NCBI RefSeq assembly: GCF_024679245.1
Contig: NC_090173.1
Coordinates: 12,889,513 to 12,953,512, forward strand
Length of the DNA stretch: 64,000 bases
Direction of reading: 5' to 3'
DNA from: Pseudorasbora parva
Lineage: Eukaryota > Chordata > Actinopteri > Cypriniformes > Gobionidae
The position numbers and the translations under genes were made by a program. Of the stretch, positions 1 through 12,700 are shown piece by piece (position 1 is the first letter of the stretch; each line of letters opens with the position of its first letter). The notes under the pieces are model-generated. The model ran no database searches. It saw only the letters and a program-made list of their open reading frames with translations, and was not told where the DNA came from.

Positions 1-290
1 TTGATATGTATACTGTATATTGCAAAAGATATGGTGCCCATTTATACTGTGGAATAGTCGGGGTTATTCACATGCGGAAAGTTTTGCACCCCAGGTGGCA
101 CTTCTACCAAGCTGCAAATATTTAATTTTACCTAAACAAAATAAAGTTAAAACTTGTTTTGAACAATTTCTTTGTCATCTGCAGATTGATTTTAAGTAGG
201 AAGGGGAAAAAAAATCGTTTTAAATCGTAAATCGAATTTTTGGTGAAAAAATCAGGGATTTTTTTTTTGGGCCATATCGCCCAGCCCTAA
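1..290. mobile_element. End of a hAT-like DNA transposon (element starts outside window)
   Basis: The segment ends in a stretch that reads, on the minus strand, as the GGGCTGGGCGATATGGC-type end seen on many fish hAT-like elements, followed inward by A/T-rich ATCG-containing sequence. The other end lies beyond the left edge, so no target duplication can be tested. No coding sequence is visible. The family assignment is from memory of the motif. Confidence 0.4.
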
Positions 291-2882
291 AAAGGATAAA
301 TGTATGTCGGTGTGAAGAATAAGAATAAATGTAGAAAATTGTATTGGACATTCTGTACATGCCCACAGACAACGAATTCATAAGCATCCAGTGATTTATA
401 TGCTTGTCTCGGGTGTACACGCTCGGTTTCTCGTCTAAATACGTATATATCCGACCACTAAGTTATATCTGGCCATCTGCTAACGTCTTCTATCCACTCC
501 ACTATAGTACACGGATCTGGTAGCCGAATACCATTTGATAAAGTCAACTTTTTAAAATAACTTTCTCGGTTTGTGTTGCTTAATCCGCTCACGTAGCTTG
601 ACATGCTGCTGATTCTCGCCACAGTTTGTTGCCAAAATGCGCGCGCATACGTTGCTACGTCATCATTGTATACAAACAGTAAAAGGGTCTATTGTCTCAC
701 CAAATGTCTCTCGACCACGCCCCTACCTCCTGCCACCATAGCCTGCCACGCTCCTACCTCAATTGCCACGCCCATTACTCCAAGCTGCAGCTACCCCTGT
801 CTCGTTAGGTCCGTGTGGCTCCCCACTCCCTCCGTGAACACGGGAGTTAGAACAAAATCCAGGAATCCAGAAACTCCACTCCGTTAAGCATTGATCATGT
901 GTCAGCAACTCAGCAGTGCACTCGACAGGATAAAGATTCACTCAAATACAGAAAAATATACAAGAAAAACAGAAGAGAAGAGAGTGAGAAAAAAAACTTG
1001 AACACTCAATCCCTTTTAGGTCTGTAGATTTCTTACAACTTGACTTTTTCTGCTCATCCAGCTCTCAGAAATAAATGAACTCCTCATAATGTTTTCCTAT
1101 GTTTCCTCATAAACCGTCTTTTTCAACGCACTATGCGTTACGAGGCTTCTTCTCAGTAGCTGCGTCACGTATTATAAATCTCAAATAATCTCTTTTTTTC
1201 ACATAACTTCACAGTCTAAATAGTCTCTGGACATGTATAACTTAAATTAAAATCACATATTTGTCTTTGATTTTTCAAATACGTTACTTTTCTTTGGAGA
1301 GACCCGATTCACGTCTGCTCTTCTGATCAGCCGTTGAGAGAGAGAGCGCGAGCTCGCGCGAAATCCGAAAAAACAAAAAATGCGCTAGAGAATATCCTCA
1401 ATCCTCATTGGTCGGTTCTTACAAACACGAAATAATTCGATTGGATGTCCTAATACTCATGAAAATAAATTCTTATTTGAAAAGAAAAAAAAATGTCCTG
1501 ACTCATTTAACGTTACTAAATTTTATCATGTATTTTTGGTAACCTGGGTTACATAAACAATTCAGCATAAACCCAAAAGCACAAACAGAGATGGACTTGT
1601 TAGTTAAAGCTGTTCACATAAGGTAAACAAAAGCATGTCAAATGTTTGTATGTATGTTGTTTAAAACCTCTTACCGTTCACGAGGACGTGGACGCACTGA
1701 AGCTCTCTTTGCTTAAATTAGCTCAAAATTACTATAAAGTAATTACCTTGACAAACTATACATCATTAAAACGATCTAAGACTAAAGTTTTTTTTTTTTT
1801 TACCTCTGTTTTATTCTCAAAGTCTTATAGTGACCATCATGTGTTAATATGTGCCAGGAGTTATGAATATGATCATCGGCGTCGCGTCATTTGCTCCCAT
1901 TCATAAAAAACTCCTCTGTGGTCGTCATGAAGACACTCGACAAAACAACTTCCCTCAGGGCTTTTACTTCAAATGTGTGCAGATGTGGAGAAATATTGAT
2001 AGATTATCACATGTTTGAGTCAAATTTCTATACAGAGAAGTATTATTTATTCAATCTTTATCCAAAATCCGCGGATGTATCATTATGAGCGCAGTAGACT
2101 GTGATGTGCTGTGTTTTCAACATAGACCGTAAAAAAATATGGACAACTCGACATCATCCGTTTCCGCTTGCCATATTTGAAGCTTTCAGGCGTGGGTGCA
2201 CGGCGCTGACATCTTGGGACCAAGTCTGCGCAGTAGCGATTTCGGGACCGGAGTTGCGCAGTAGAGCGCAGGAAGTAGAGCAGGAAGTACAGTCGCGATA
2301 TCAAAAGCCCGCCCACACTCTCGCAGATGCAGAACAATTAATTATGTTGGTGTGAAATAAACAGTTATGGAAATGTAGAAATTAAAGCTAAAGCACCAAT
2401 CTGCTCCCAAAAATTCAGAAAAAAGTCCTGTGTGCCTCATTGACAACTTCACTCAGAGAAGCCGTCAGTCTCAGCTGTCAATCATGACGTCACACCCCCC
2501 GTTTTTATAGCATCAAATAACTAACTAAAACTAAACTTATTTTAAAAACAAACACTTAAAATGAAATCATCGTGATGATAAGTGCCTTCAGTGACATAAA
2601 CTAACTTTGGGGAAAAAATATTTGAAGTGTAATTTTATTGTTTAGTTTGTTTCGCATCCATTAGAAAACACAGAGGGGCGGCTATACTGGGACCGGTCAC
2701 CGGGGGGCGATCGAGGCGCGAAAGCTTCAGTAAATGAGAGGGAGACTGCAGGCTTGGTTTTCAATTCATTCTGGCAGCCGGAGGGCGCTGGAAAGCTGTT
2801 CTACTGCACATTCACTCCATATATGGATAGATGAAGAACAGACACCATGTGACATTCAGGAAGTATCTGACATAACCAAAAC
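291..2882. other. Gene-free stretch, probably old interspersed repeats
   Basis: No open frame here has recognisable protein content. A 14-bp palindrome GCGCGAGCTCGCGC lies near 1345. The part from about 2100 to 2720 is more GC-rich than its surroundings, has a CRE-like TGACGTCA near 2483, and looks like a dispersed fish repeat, but I cannot name it. Short open frames at 603-887 and 2101-2355 have no domain signature. Confidence 0.35.
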
Positions 2883-2923
2883 CATAGATATCCATAATAA
2901 GGACTTTATTATGGATATCTATG
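2883..2923. repeat. Perfect 18-bp inverted repeat with 5-nt loop
   Basis: Positions 2883-2900 and 2906-2923 are exact reverse complements, separated by GGACT. Transcribed in either direction they would fold into a strong hairpin. The surrounding sequence is not recognised. Confidence 0.9.
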
Positions 2924-4327
2924 ACCAAAACAGCTTCCAGAGATCGTCAGATCGCTATTTTATGCAGATAGACACGTTTGAAGACAATAAACACACAATC
3001 GCGGCAATATATGGTTGGTCTGTGTTCTTTATGCCATGTTGGGTGGTTTCATAATAGATGATATTTATAATGCAATTCTATTCCACATAGCTTTTAGCAT
3101 TGTGTATTTTCTGTCAGATTTTTTGACCCGAAGCTACATGAGATCACATATTGTTATATAAAACACTCAACTTATAAATTATAAAGTGGTATGAAGTACG
3201 TTTTGAATAAAACATGATTCTAATCGTATAAATTGTTGTTTTGCTGGTGTGCTAAGCTAACATGCTAGCTTGCCCTAGATGCACCTGCCACTGAGTAAAT
3301 ACTTATTTTTATGAACATTTTCTAAATGTAAAACTACTGAAACGCTTATTTGGACGAAATGCATTCGATAGAGTCTCAGTGAGGGTAAAGTGAGAGGTTT
3401 GATTTAGAAATTTGAATAGAACAGTTTGAATAGAGAATCGTTAGTAATTATAATGCAGACAAAAGAATAATAATTAGAGCCATAACCAGTCTGCAGAAGT
3501 GTGAATGCCGGGGAGACAAACTGAATGCGGCAGTTTGCACCTCTAAACAATAGAGTCAATATACTGAATGAAAGCTGAGAAGACATGGCAATAAACATCA
3601 GTTGATATTTTAGAGATATCTCAAAATAAAATCACATGAAACGATCTTGTAAAACGTTTAATAAAATTCAGAGTTTTAGACTTATCATCTTCAGATCTGA
3701 AATATAACATGGTCAGACTTGTGGTTTTAGCTATAGTGCATTTTTAGATTGCTACAAGGCCAACTTCAATTTTATTTTCATAAAGATATTTCATACAAAT
3801 ACATTTCTAATAACTTTGAAGCTTATTATAGCTATTTTTGATTATAAAAAATATTATCATTTTGACTTTACAGTAAACTGCCAGGTGCCTTTTTTTAAAT
3901 GAGACAATAATTATGCCTTTAATGCAAAGGAATCACAAACTGTATTTGTTTTAGTCTGAGTATACATTTCTTAGGATTTTTTCAAAAGTTGAGATTCAGG
4001 TTAACAGGTTAAATAAATTGGCATATATAAATTAAACATATATTGGTGACATATAGTCATAACATACAATATTATATAAACAATAATCATATGCTTGTCA
4101 TATATGAGTAAATATATGTCAATTTACTCCATTAATATGTTATAAACTTATTTCAACATTTATCTAGAGATATGTGTATATGTGATAGCAATATTTTGTC
4201 TTATATTTAGCAAATATGACTATGTAACTTGCAATATAGGGACATATATGACATATATTATATTTTCATATGGGAAGAGAGGCACAAAAAACAGACCCCT
4301 GGATCATTCACAGTCAACACTAAAGAG
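2924..4327. other. AT-rich intergenic DNA, nothing recognised
   Basis: The sequence is AT-rich with many short ATAT runs and no convincing exon, RNA gene or transposon end. It leads directly into the satellite array. Confidence 0.5.
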
Positions 4328-6275
4328 TAGATCCTACATCGCTTCAGTGTTAGTGTTAGTGATCCTACACTGCTTCAGTGTTAGAGTTAGTGATCCTACA
4401 CCGCTTCAGTGTTAGTGTTAGTGATCCTACACCGCTTCAGTGTTAGTGTTAGTGATCCTACACCGCTTCAGTGTTAGAGTTAGTGATCCTACACTGCTTC
4501 AGTGTTAGAGTTAGTGATCCTATACCGCTTCAGTGTTAGAGTTAGTGATCCTACACCACTTCAGTGTGTGTTAGTGATCCTACACCGCTTCAGTGTTAGT
4601 GTTAGTGATTATACACTGCTTCAGTGTTAGTGTTTGTGATCCTACACTGCTTCAGTGTTAGTGATCCAACACCGCTTCAGTGTTAGTGATCCTACACTGC
4701 TTCAGTGTTAGAGTTAGTGATCCTACACCGCTTCAGTGTTAGTGTTAGTGATCCTACACCGCTTCAGTGTTAGTGTTAGTGATCCTACACCGCTTCAGTG
4801 TTAGAGTTAGTGATCCTACACACTTCAGTGTTAGTGTTAGTGATCCTACACCGCTTCAGTGTTAGAGTTAGTGATCCTACACTGCTTCAGTGTTAGAGTT
4901 AGTGATCCTACACTGCTTCAGTGTTAGAGTTAGTGATCCTACACTGCTTCAGTGTTAGTGTTAGTGATCCTACACCGTTTCAGTGTTAGTGATCCTACAC
5001 CACTTCAGTGTTAGTGATCCTACACCACTTCAGTGTTAGTGATCCTACACTGCTTCAGTGTTAGTGTTAGTGATCCTACACTGCTTCAGTGTTAGAGTTA
5101 GTGATCCTGCACTGCTTCACTGTTAGTGTTAGTGATCCTACACTGCTTCAGTGTTAGAGTTAGTGATCCTACACTGCTTCAGTGTTAGTGTTAGTGATCC
5201 TACACTGCTTCAGTGTTAGTGTTAGTGACCCTACACCGTTTCAGTGTTAGTGTTAGTGATCCTACACCACTTCAGTGTTAGTGATCCTACACTGCTTCAG
5301 TGTTAGTGTTAGTGATCCTACACCGCTTCAGTGTTAGTGTTAGTGACCCTACACTGCTTCAGCGTTAGTGTTAGTGATCCTACACTGCTTCAGTGTAAGT
5401 GTTAGTGATCCTACACTGCTTCAGTGTTAGTGACCCTACACTGCTTCAGTGTTAGTGTTAGTGATCCTACACTGCTTCAGTGTAAGTGTTAGTGATCCTA
5501 CACTGCTTCAGTGTTAGTGTTAGTGACCCTACACCGTTTCAGTGTTAGTGATCCTACACTGCTTCAGTGTAAGTGTTAGTGATCCTACACTGCTTCAGTG
5601 TTAGTGTTAGTGACCCTACACCGTTTCAGTGATAGTGATCCTACACCACTTCAGTGTTAGTGATCCTATACCACTTCAGTGTTAGTGATCCTACACCGCT
5701 TCAGTGTTAGTGATAGTGATCCTACACCGTTTCAGTGTTAGTGACCCTACACCGTTTCAGTGATAGTGATCCTACACCGCTTCAGTGTTAGTGTTAGTGA
5801 CACTACACCGTTTCAGTGTTAGTGACCCTACACCGTTTCAGTGATAGTGATCCTACACCACTTCAGTGTTAGTGATCCTACACCGCTTCAGTGTTGGTGA
5901 TCCTACACCACTTCAGTGTTAGTGATCCTACACCGCTTCAGTGTTAGTGATAGTGATCCTACACCACTTCAGTGTTAGTGTTAGTGACCCTACACTGTTT
6001 CAGTGTTAGTGATCCTACACCGCTTCAGTGTTAGTGATCCTACGCTTCAGTGTTAGTGTTAGTGATCCTACACTGCTTCAGTGTTAGTGTTAGTGACCCT
6101 ACACCGTTTCAGTGATAGTGATCCTACACCACTTCAGTGTTAGTGATCCTACACCGCTTCAGTGTTAGTGATCCTACACCGCTTCAGTGTTAGTGATCCT
6201 ACACCACTTCAGTTTTAGTGATCCTACACCGCTACAGTATTAGTGATCCTACACCGCTTCAGTGTTAATGTTAGT

Positions 6276-6415
6276 ATTCAATTATATCTGAAGGCATGTA
6301 TATTTTGTTTGTTTTTCTCTTTGAGCTGATTCTAAAATTGAGGCACATAATGAGTTATTAGAATCACTAACATCTGAAGCGGTGTAGGATCACTAAAACT
6401 AACACTGAAGCGGTG
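6276..6415 (-). repeat. Embedded inverted flank copy 1 in the satellite
   Basis: About 100 bp of non-satellite sequence matches the reverse complement of the unique right flank at 14885-14984. It is followed by about 38 bp of satellite units in inverted orientation, and then the array returns abruptly to its normal direction. Confidence 0.85.
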
Positions 6416-8111
6416 CTTCACTGCTTCAGTGTTAGTGTTAGTGATCCTACACCGCTTCACTGTTAGTGTTAGTGATCCTACACTGCTTCAGTGTTAGTCT
6501 TAGTGATCCTACACCGCTTCAGTGTTAGTGTTAGTGATCATACACTGCTTCAGTGTTAGTGATCCTACACCGCTTCAGTGTTAGTGTTAGTGATCCTACA
6601 CCACTTCAGTGTTAGCGTTAGTGATCCTACACCGCTTCAGTGTTAGAGTTAGTGATCCTACACACTTCAGTGTTAGTGTTAGTGATCCTACACCGCTTCA
6701 GTGTTAGAGTTAGTGATCCTACACTGCTTCAGTGTTAGAGTTAGTGATCCTACACTGCTTCAGTGTTAGAGTTAGTGATCCTACACTGCTTCAGTGTTAG
6801 TGTTAGTGATCCTACACCGTTTCAGTGTTAGTGATCCTACACCACTTCAGTGTTAGTGATCCTACACCACTTCAGTGTTAGTGATCCTACACTGCTTCAG
6901 TGTTAGTGTTAGTGATCCTACACTGCTTCAGTGTTAGAGTTAGTGATCCTGCACTGCTTCACTGTTAGTGTTAGTGATCCTACACTGCTTCAGTGTTAGA
7001 GTTAGTGATCCTACACTGCTTCAGTGTTAGTGTTAGTGATCCTACACTGCTTCAGTGTTAGTGTTAGTGACCCTACACCGTTTCAGTGTTAGTGTTAGTG
7101 ATCCTACACCACTTCAGTGTTAGTGATCCTACACCACTTCAGTGTTAGTGATCCTACACTGCTTCAGTGTTAGTGTTAGTGATCCTACACCGCTTCAGTG
7201 TTAGTGTTAGTGACCCTACACTGCTTCAGCGTTAGTGTTAGTGATCCTACACTGCTTCAGTGTAAGTGTTAGTGATCCTACACTGCTTCAGTGTTAGTGA
7301 CCCTACACTGCTTCAGTGTTAGTGTTAGTGATCCTACACTGCTTCAGTGTAAGTGTTAGTGATCCTACACTGCTTCAGTGTTAGTGTTAGTGACCCTACA
7401 CCGTTTCAGTGTTAGTGATCCTACACTGCTTCAGTGTAAGTGTTAGTGATCCTACACTGCTTCAGTGTTAGTGTTAGTGACCCTACACCGTTTCAGTGAT
7501 AGTGATCCTACACCACTTCAGTGTTAGTGATCCTATACCACTTCAGTGTTAGTGATCCTACACCGCTTCAGTGTTAGTGATCCTACACCGCTTCAGTGTT
7601 AGTGATAGTGATCCTACACTGCTTCAGTGTTAGTGTTAGTGACACTACACCGTTTCAGTGTTAGTGACCCTACACCGTTTCAGTGATAGTGATCCTACAC
7701 CACTTCAGTGTTAGTGATCCTACACCGCTTCAGTGTTAGTGATCCTACACCACTTCAGTGTTAGTGATCCTACACCGCTTCAGTGTTAGTGATAGTGATC
7801 CTACACCACTTCAGTGTTAGTGACCCTACACCGTTTCAGTGTTAGTGATCCTACACCGCTTCAGTGTTAGTGATCCTACGCTTCAGTGTTAGTGTTAGTG
7901 ATCCTACACTGCTTCAGTGTTAGTGTTAGTGACCCTACACCGTTTCAGTGATAGTGATCCTACACCACTTCAGTGTTAGTGATCCTACACCGCTTCAGTG
8001 TTAGTGATCCTACACCGCTTCAGTGTTAGTGATCCTACACCACTTCAGTTTTAGTGATCCTACACCGCTACAGTATTAGTGATCCTACACCGCTTCAGTG
8101 TTAATGTTAGT

Positions 8112-8251
8112 ATTCAATTATATCTGAAGGCATGTATATTTTGTTTGTTTTTCTCTTTGAGCTGATTCTAAAATTGAGGCACATAATGAGTTATTAGAAT
8201 CACTAACATCTGAAGCGGTGTAGGATCACTAAAACTAACACTGAAGCGGTG
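8112..8251 (-). repeat. Embedded inverted flank copy 2 in the satellite
   Basis: This 140-bp block appears identical to the one at 6276-6415, including the inverted satellite units and the orientation switch at its right edge. Confidence 0.85.
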
Positions 8252-9569
8252 CTTCACTGCTTCAGTGTTAGTGTTAGTGATCCTACACCGCTTCACTGTT
8301 AGTGTTAGTGATCCTACACTGCTTCAGTGTTAGTCTTAGTGATCCTACACCGCTTCAGTGTTAGTGTTAGTGATCATACACTGCTTCAGTGTTAGTGATC
8401 CTACACCGCTTCAGTGTTAGTGTTAGTGATCCTACACCACTTCAGTGTTAGCGTTAGTGATCCTACACCGCTTCAGTGTTAGTGTTAGTGATCCTTCACC
8501 ACTTCAGTGTTAGTGTTAGTGATCCTACACCGCTTCAGTGATAGTGGTCCTACACCGCTTCAGTGTTAGTGTTAGTGATCCTACACCGCTTCAATGTTAG
8601 TCTTAGTGATCCTACACCGCTTCAGTGTTAGTCTTAGTGATCCTACACCGCTTCAGTGTTAGTGATCCTACACCACTTCAGTGTTAGTGATCCTACACTG
8701 CTTCAGTGTTAGTGTTAGTGATCCTACACCGCTTCAGTGTTAGTGTTAGTGACCCTACACTGCTTCAGCGTTAGTGTTAGTGATCCTACACTGCTTCAGT
8801 GTAAGTGTTAGTGATCCTACACTGCTTCAGTGTTAGTGACCCTACACTGCTTCAGTGTTAGTGTTAGTGATCCTACACTGCTTCAGTGTAAGTGTTAGTG
8901 ATCCTACACTGCTTCAGTGTTAGTGTTAGTGACCCTACACCGTTTCAGTGTTAGTGATCCTACACTGCTTCAGTGTAAGTGTTAGTGATCCTATACCACT
9001 TCAGTGTTAGTGATCCTACACCGCTTCAGTGTTAGTGATCCTACACCGCTTCAGTGTTAGTGATAGTGATCCTACACTGCTTCAGTGTTAGTGTTAGTGA
9101 CACTACACCGTTTCAGTGTTAGTGACCCTACACCGTTTCAGTGATAGTGATCCTACACCACTTCAGTGTTAGTGATCCTACACCGCTTCAGTGTTAGTGA
9201 TCCTACACCACTTCAGTGTTAGTGATCCTACACCGCTTCAGTGTTAGTGATAGTGATCCTACACCACTTCAGTGTTAGTGACCCTACACCGTTTCAGTGT
9301 TAGTGATCCTACACCGCTTCAGTGTTAGTGATCCTACGCTTCAGTGTTAGTGTTAGTGATCCTACACTGCTTCAGTGTTAGTGTTAGTGACCCTACACCG
9401 TTTCAGTGATAGTGATCCTACACCACTTCAGTGTTAGTGATCCTACACCGCTTCAGTGTTAGTGATCCTACACCGCTTCAGTGTTAGTGATCCTACACCA
9501 CTTCAGTTTTAGTGATCCTACACCGCTACAGTATTAGTGATCCTACACCGCTTCAGTGTTAATGTTAGT

Positions 9570-9709
9570 ATTCAATTATATCTGAAGGCATGTATATTTT
9601 GTTTGTTTTTCTCTTTGAGCTGATTCGAAAATTGAGGCACATAATGAGTTATTAGAATCACTAACATCTGAAGCGGTGTAGGATCACTAAAACTAACACT
9701 GAAGCGGTG
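9570..9709 (-). repeat. Embedded inverted flank copy 3 in the satellite
   Basis: This 140-bp block matches the copies at 6276 and 8112, except for a T-to-G change in the GATTCTAAAATT stretch. It marks the third higher-order unit. Confidence 0.85.
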
Positions 9710-12700
9710 CTTCACTGCTTCAGTGTTAGTGTTAGTGATCCTACACCGCTTCACTGTTAGTGTTAGTGATCCTACACTGCTTCAGTGTTAGTCTTAGTGA
9801 TCCTACACCGCTTCAGTGTTAGTGTTAGTGATCATACACTGCTTCAGTGTTAGTGATCCTACACCGCTTCAGTGTTAGTGTTAGTGATCCTACACCACTT
9901 CAGTGTTAGCGTTAGTGATCCTACACCGCTTCAGTGCTAGTTTTAGTGATCCTACACCGCTTCAGTGTTAGTGTTAGTGATCCTTCACCACTTCAGTGTT
10001 AGTGTTAGTGATCCTACACCGCTTCAGTGATAGTGGTCCTACACCGCTTCAGTGTTAGTGTTGGTGATCCTACACCGCTTCAATGTTAGTCTTAGTGATC
10101 CTACACCGCTTCAGTGTTAGTCTTAGTGATCCTACACCGCTTCAGTGTTAGTGATCCTACACCACTTCAGTGTTAGTGATCCTACACTGCTTCAGTGTTA
10201 GTGTTAGTGATCCTACACCGCTTCAGTGTTAGTGTTAGTGACCCTACACTGCTTCAGCGTTAGTGTTAGTGATCCTACACTGCTTCAGTGTAAGTGTTAG
10301 TGATCCTACACTGCTTCAGTGTTAGTGACCCTACACTGCTTCAGTGTTAGTGTTAGTGATCCTACACTGCTTCAGTGTAAGTGTTAGTGATCCTACACTG
10401 CTTCAGTGTTAGTGTTAGTGACCCTACACCGTTTCAGTGTTAGTGATCCTACACTGCTTCAGTGTAAGTGTTAGTGATCCTACACTGCTTCAGTGTTAGT
10501 GTTAGTGACCCTACACCGTTTCAGTGATAGTGATCCTACACCACTTCAGTGTTAGTGATCCTATACCACTTCAGTGTTAGTGATCCTACACCGCTTCAGT
10601 GTAAGTGATCCTACACCGCTTCAGTGTTAGTGATAGTGATCCTACACTGCTTCAGTGTTAGTGTTAGTGACACTACACCGTTTCAGTGTTAGTGACCCTA
10701 CACCGTTTCAGTGATAGTGATCCTACACCACTTCAGTGTTAGTGATCCTACACCGCTTCAGTGTTAGTGATCCTACACCACTTCAGTGTTAGTGATCCTA
10801 CACCGCTTCAGTGTTAGTGATAGTGATCCTACACCACTTCAGTGTTAGTGTTAGTGACCCTACACCGTTTCAGTGTTAGTGATCCTACACCGCTTCAGTG
10901 TTAGTGATCCTACGCTTCAGTGTTAGTGTTAGTGATCCTACACTGCTTCAGTGTTAGTGTTAGTGACCCTACACCGTTTCAGTGATAGTGATCCTACACC
11001 ACTTCAGTGTTAGTGATCCTACACCGCTTCAGTGTTAGTGATCCTACACCGCTTCAGTGTTAGTGATCCTACACCACTTCAGTTTTAGTGATCCTACACC
11101 GCTACAGTATTAGTGATCCTACACCGCTTCAGTGTTAGTGTTAGTGATCCTACACTGCTTCAGTGTTAGTGATCCTACACCGCTTCAGTGTTAGTGTTAG
11201 TGATCATACACTGCTTCAGTGTTAGTGATCCTACACCGCTTCAGTGTTAGTGTTAGTGATCCTACACCACTTCAGTGTTAGCGTTAGTGATCCTACACCG
11301 CTTCAGTGCTAGTTTTAGTGATCCTACACCGCTTCAGTGTTAGTGTTAGTGATCCTTCACCACTTCAGTGTTAGTGTTAGTGATCCTACACCGCTTCAGT
11401 GATAGTGGTCCTACACCGCTTCAGTGTTAGTGTTAGTGATCCTACACCGCTTCAATGTTAGTCTTAGTGATCCTACACCGCTTCAGTGTTAGTCTTAGTG
11501 ATCCTACACCGCTTCAGTGTTAGTGATCCTACACCACTTCAGTTTTAGTGATCCTACACCGCTACAGTATTAGTGATCCTACACCGCTTCAGTGTTAGTG
11601 TTAGTGATCCTACACTGCTTCAGTGTTAGTGATCCTACACCGCTTCAGTGTTAGTGTTAGTGATCATACACTGCTTCAGTGTTAGTGATCCTACACCGCT
11701 TCAGTGTTAGTGTTAGTGATCCTACACCACTTCAGTGTTAGCGTTAGTGATCCTACACCGCTTCAGTGCTAGTTTTAGTGATCCTACACCGCTTCAGTGT
11801 TAGTGTTAGTGATCCTTCACCACTTCAGTGTTAGTGTTAGTGATCCTACACCGCTTCAGTGTTAGTGATCCTACACCGCTTCAGTGTTAGTGTTAGTGAT
11901 CCTTCACCACTTCAGTGTTAGTGTTAGTGATCATACACTGCTTCAGTGTTAGTGATCCTACACCGCTTCAGTGTTAGTGTTAGTGATCCTACACCACTTC
12001 AGTGTTAGCGTTAGTGATCCTACACCGCTTCAGTGCTAGTTTTAGTGATCCTACACCGCTTCAGTGTTAGTGTTAGTGATCCTTCACCACTTCAGTGTTA
12101 GTGTTAGTGATCCTACACCGCTTCAGTGATAGTGGTCCTACACCGCTTCAGTGTTAGTGTTAGTGATCCTACACCGCTTCAATGTTAGTCTTAGTGATCC
12201 TACACCGCTTCAGTGTTAGTGTTAGTGATCCTACACCGCTTCAGTGTTAGTGATCCTACACCACTTCAGTTTTAGTGATCCTACACCGCTACAGTATTAG
12301 TGATCCTACACCGCTTCAGTGTTAGTGTTAGTGATCCTACACTGCTTCAGTGTTAGTGATCCTACACCGCTTCAGTGTTAGTGTTAGTGATCATACACTG
12401 CTTCAGTGTTAGTGATCCTACACCGCTTCAGTGTTAGTGTTAGTGATCCTACACCACTTCAGTGTTAGCGTTAGTGATCCTACACCGCTTCAGTGCTAGT
12501 TTTAGTGATCCTACACCGCTTCAGTGTTAGTGTTAGTGATCCTTCACCACTTCAGTGTTAGTGTTAGTGATCCTACACCGCTTCAGTGATAGTGGTCCTA
12601 CACCGCTTCAGTGTTAGTGTTAGTGATCCTACACCGCTTCAATGTTAGTCTTAGTGATCCTACACCGCTTCAGTGTTAGTCTTAGTGATCCTACACCGCT

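Noticed and set aside
2101..2355. Open frames on both strands at the same place (84 codons each)
   Set aside because: Neither has a domain, and the mutual overlap and local GC content suggest a dispersed repeat.
2734..3054. 106-codon plus-strand frame spanning the hairpin
   Set aside because: The content is not recognisable, and part of it simply encodes the inverted repeat.
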